Assembly: GCA_013911195.1 (NCBI GenBank)
Contig: JACETS010000161.1
Span: 1-5,913 of the forward strand
Origin: Verrucomicrobiales bacterium
Lineage (GTDB): Bacteria; Verrucomicrobiota; Verrucomicrobiia; Verrucomicrobiales; DEV007
Reading direction: 5' to 3'
DNA: 5,913 nt
Below are positions 4,671-5,913 of this stretch, one piece after another (position 1 is the first letter of the stretch; the number at the start of each line of letters is the position of its first letter). The translations under genes were made by a program, and so were the position numbers. The notes under the pieces were generated by a model. The model was not told where the DNA came from and searched no databases. It saw only the letters and a program-made list of their open reading frames with translations.

Positions 4671-5913
4671 ATGCCAATCGACCTCAACCTCATATTTTGG
4701 ATTGTTTTTATCGCAGTCATCATAATTTTCCTTCTGGATCAAATTTCAGAATATTTAAACATAAAAGCATTAGTCCCGAAAGTCCCCGAGGAATTCAGCA
4801 ATGTATTTGATGACGAAAAATATTCTCAGTCACTAAAATACACTAAAGTAACTACAAAGTTTGGCTTCGCAGATTCAACTTTCAATTTAGTGGCATTTCT
4901 CCTCTTTTGGTTGTTTGGAGGATTTGGATGGTTAGATGGTATTGTTTCCAGTTTTAACTATGGCCCAGTTGCTTCTGGATTAATTTTCTTTGGTATACTC
5001 ATCTTTTCTTCGAGCATACTCGGGCTTCCTTTTGAACTTTATGAAACTTTCAAAATCGAGGCAGAATTCGGTTTTAATAATACAACTCTAAAAACATTTA
5101 TATCCGATAAAATAAAAGGTGTTTTATTAGGCGCCATCATAGGCTTACCGGTACTTTCATTAATTCTATGGCTCTTTGAAAATATTGACTTGGCATGGCT
5201 TTGGGGATGGATATTCATTTCTTCTTTCTCATTGCTAATGGCTTATTTAGCACCAGCAGTAATACTACCAATGTTCAACAAATTTGAACCTCTTGAGGAC
5301 GGCGAACTTAAAACGGCAATAAACGAAATGTCCGAAAAGTGTAATTTTCCTCTCACTGAGTTGTCTGTAATGGATGGCTCTAAAAGATCAAAAAAATCAA
5401 ATGCCTTTTTCACTGGTTTTGGTAAAAATAAAAAAATCGCTTTATTTGATACCCTAATTGCTAATCACAGCACTAAAGAGTTGGTTGCCGTTCTTGCTCA
5501 CGAAATTGGGCACTTTAAGAAAAAACATATTATTCAAACCTTGATAATTGGAATCGGACAAACTGGGGTGATATTTTTTCTGCTTGGTTTTTTTATAAAT
5601 AGCAAACCGCTCTCAATGGCTTTTGGTGTTTCTGATCCAAAAGTTTATTGTTCCCTTATTTTTTTCACTCTTTTATTCAAACCAATCAGTAAAATACTTT
5701 CAGTTATAATGAATATTTTAAGTCGCAAAAATGAGTTCGAAGCAGACGAATTCGCCGCAAATGTAACTGAAGACCCAAATTCATTGATAACTGCCCTTAA
5801 AAAGCTTTCCGCTGACAATTTATCAAATCTTACCCCTCACCCTTTATATGTTTTCATGCATCATTCACACCCTACTGTAAATGAAAGGGTTAAGGCTCTT
5901 AGAGCAATCCAGT
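4671..5913 (+). CDS. M48 family membrane metallopeptidase, Ste24/CAAX protease type (3' end outside window)
   Basis: The frame from ATG 4671 stays open to the window end, giving 414 residues; bacterial Ste24 homologues are about 415-420 residues, so only a few are missing. Hydrophobic segments near residues 8-22, 70-90, 100-118, 150-170 and 174-200 precede the catalytic domain, with two more after it (about 288-308 and 325-345), as in the multi-spanning Ste24 fold. Family blocks include LPFELYETFKIEAEFGFN (119-136), FNKFEPLEDGELK (202-214), VMDGSKRSKKSNAFFTGFG (233-251), the zinc motif HEIGH (277-281, zinc ligands His277 and His281, catalytic Glu278) and EFEADEFAA (355-363), in which Glu357 is the expected third zinc ligand. 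In eukaryotes Ste24 trims prenylated CAAX proteins; bacteria generally lack those substrates, so the likely role is membrane protein processing or quality control. It follows dusB by 20 bp, probably as an operon. Confidence 0.92.
   Translation, partial: MPIDLNLIFWIVFIAVIIIFLLDQISEYLNIKALVPKVPEEFSNVFDDEKYSQSLKYTKVTTKFGFADSTFNLVAFLLFWLFGGFGWLDGIVSSFNYGPVASGLIFFGILIFSSSILGLPFELYETFKIEAEFGFNNTTLKTFISDKIKGVLLGAIIGLPVLSLILWLFENIDLAWLWGWIFISSFSLLMAYLAPAVILPMFNKFEPLEDGELKTAINEMSEKCNFPLTELSVMDGSKRSKKSNAFFTGFGKNKKIALFDTLIANHSTKELVAVLAHEIGHFKKKHIIQTLIIGIGQTGVIFFLLGFFINSKPLSMAFGVSDPKVYCSLIFFTLLFKPISKILSVIMNILSRKNEFEADEFAANVTEDPNSLITALKKLSADNLSNLTPHPLYVFMHHSHPTVNERVKALRAIQ

Noticed and set aside
1..5913. 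tRNA, rRNA, CRISPR, insertion sequence or riboswitch
   Set aside because: Gaps between genes are at most 187 bp, and none holds a cloverleaf, regularly spaced repeats, transposase fragments or a recognisable riboswitch core.

Overview
The window is an AT-rich stretch of bacterial chromosome with six closely packed protein genes, two cut by the window edges. I see no RNA gene, mobile element, CRISPR array or phage gene. The N-terminal sequences of the two alternative complex III proteins (the W-x-HP...RSL.EL...LEREFP.GAAE pattern of ActB and the pentahaem ActA) most resemble, from memory, those of Verrucomicrobiota or related PVC bacteria. An AT-rich, possibly marine member is my best guess; this is inference from family resemblance.

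Layout. Positions 1-2064 (minus strand) carry the start of an alternative complex III operon: actA (pentahaem cytochrome c, 2064-1297), then actB (molybdopterin-oxidoreductase-like/iron-sulfur subunit, from 1266 and running off the left edge). Positions 2065-2251 are the control region of that operon. It holds a perfect 26-bp palindrome containing a CRP-type TGTGA-N6-TCACA site, three A/T tracts at about helical spacing, and an 11-bp tandem direct repeat. Positions 2252-3493 (minus strand) carry a small DksA/TraR-type zinc-finger protein gene followed 12 bp later by trhO (tRNA U34 hydroxylase). Positions 3494-3630 are a short divergent intergenic region. Positions 3631-5913 (plus strand) carry a DusB-type tRNA-dihydrouridine synthase gene and, 20 bp later, a Ste24-type M48 membrane metallopeptidase gene that runs off the right edge a few residues before its expected end.

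How they fit together. ActA and ActB belong to a quinol-oxidising respiratory complex that passes electrons toward a terminal oxidase. The CRP/FNR-type palindrome just upstream suggests that this respiratory operon is under control of a Crp/Fnr-family regulator. The central block is translation-related: two tRNA-modifying enzymes diverge from one intergenic region, with a DksA-like protein beside them. The peptidase is probably co-transcribed with dusB. None of the six starts has a recognisable Shine-Dalgarno sequence, which suggests A-rich or leaderless translation initiation.

I see no evidence of a previously undescribed multi-gene system. The most unusual material is the non-coding control region upstream of actA.
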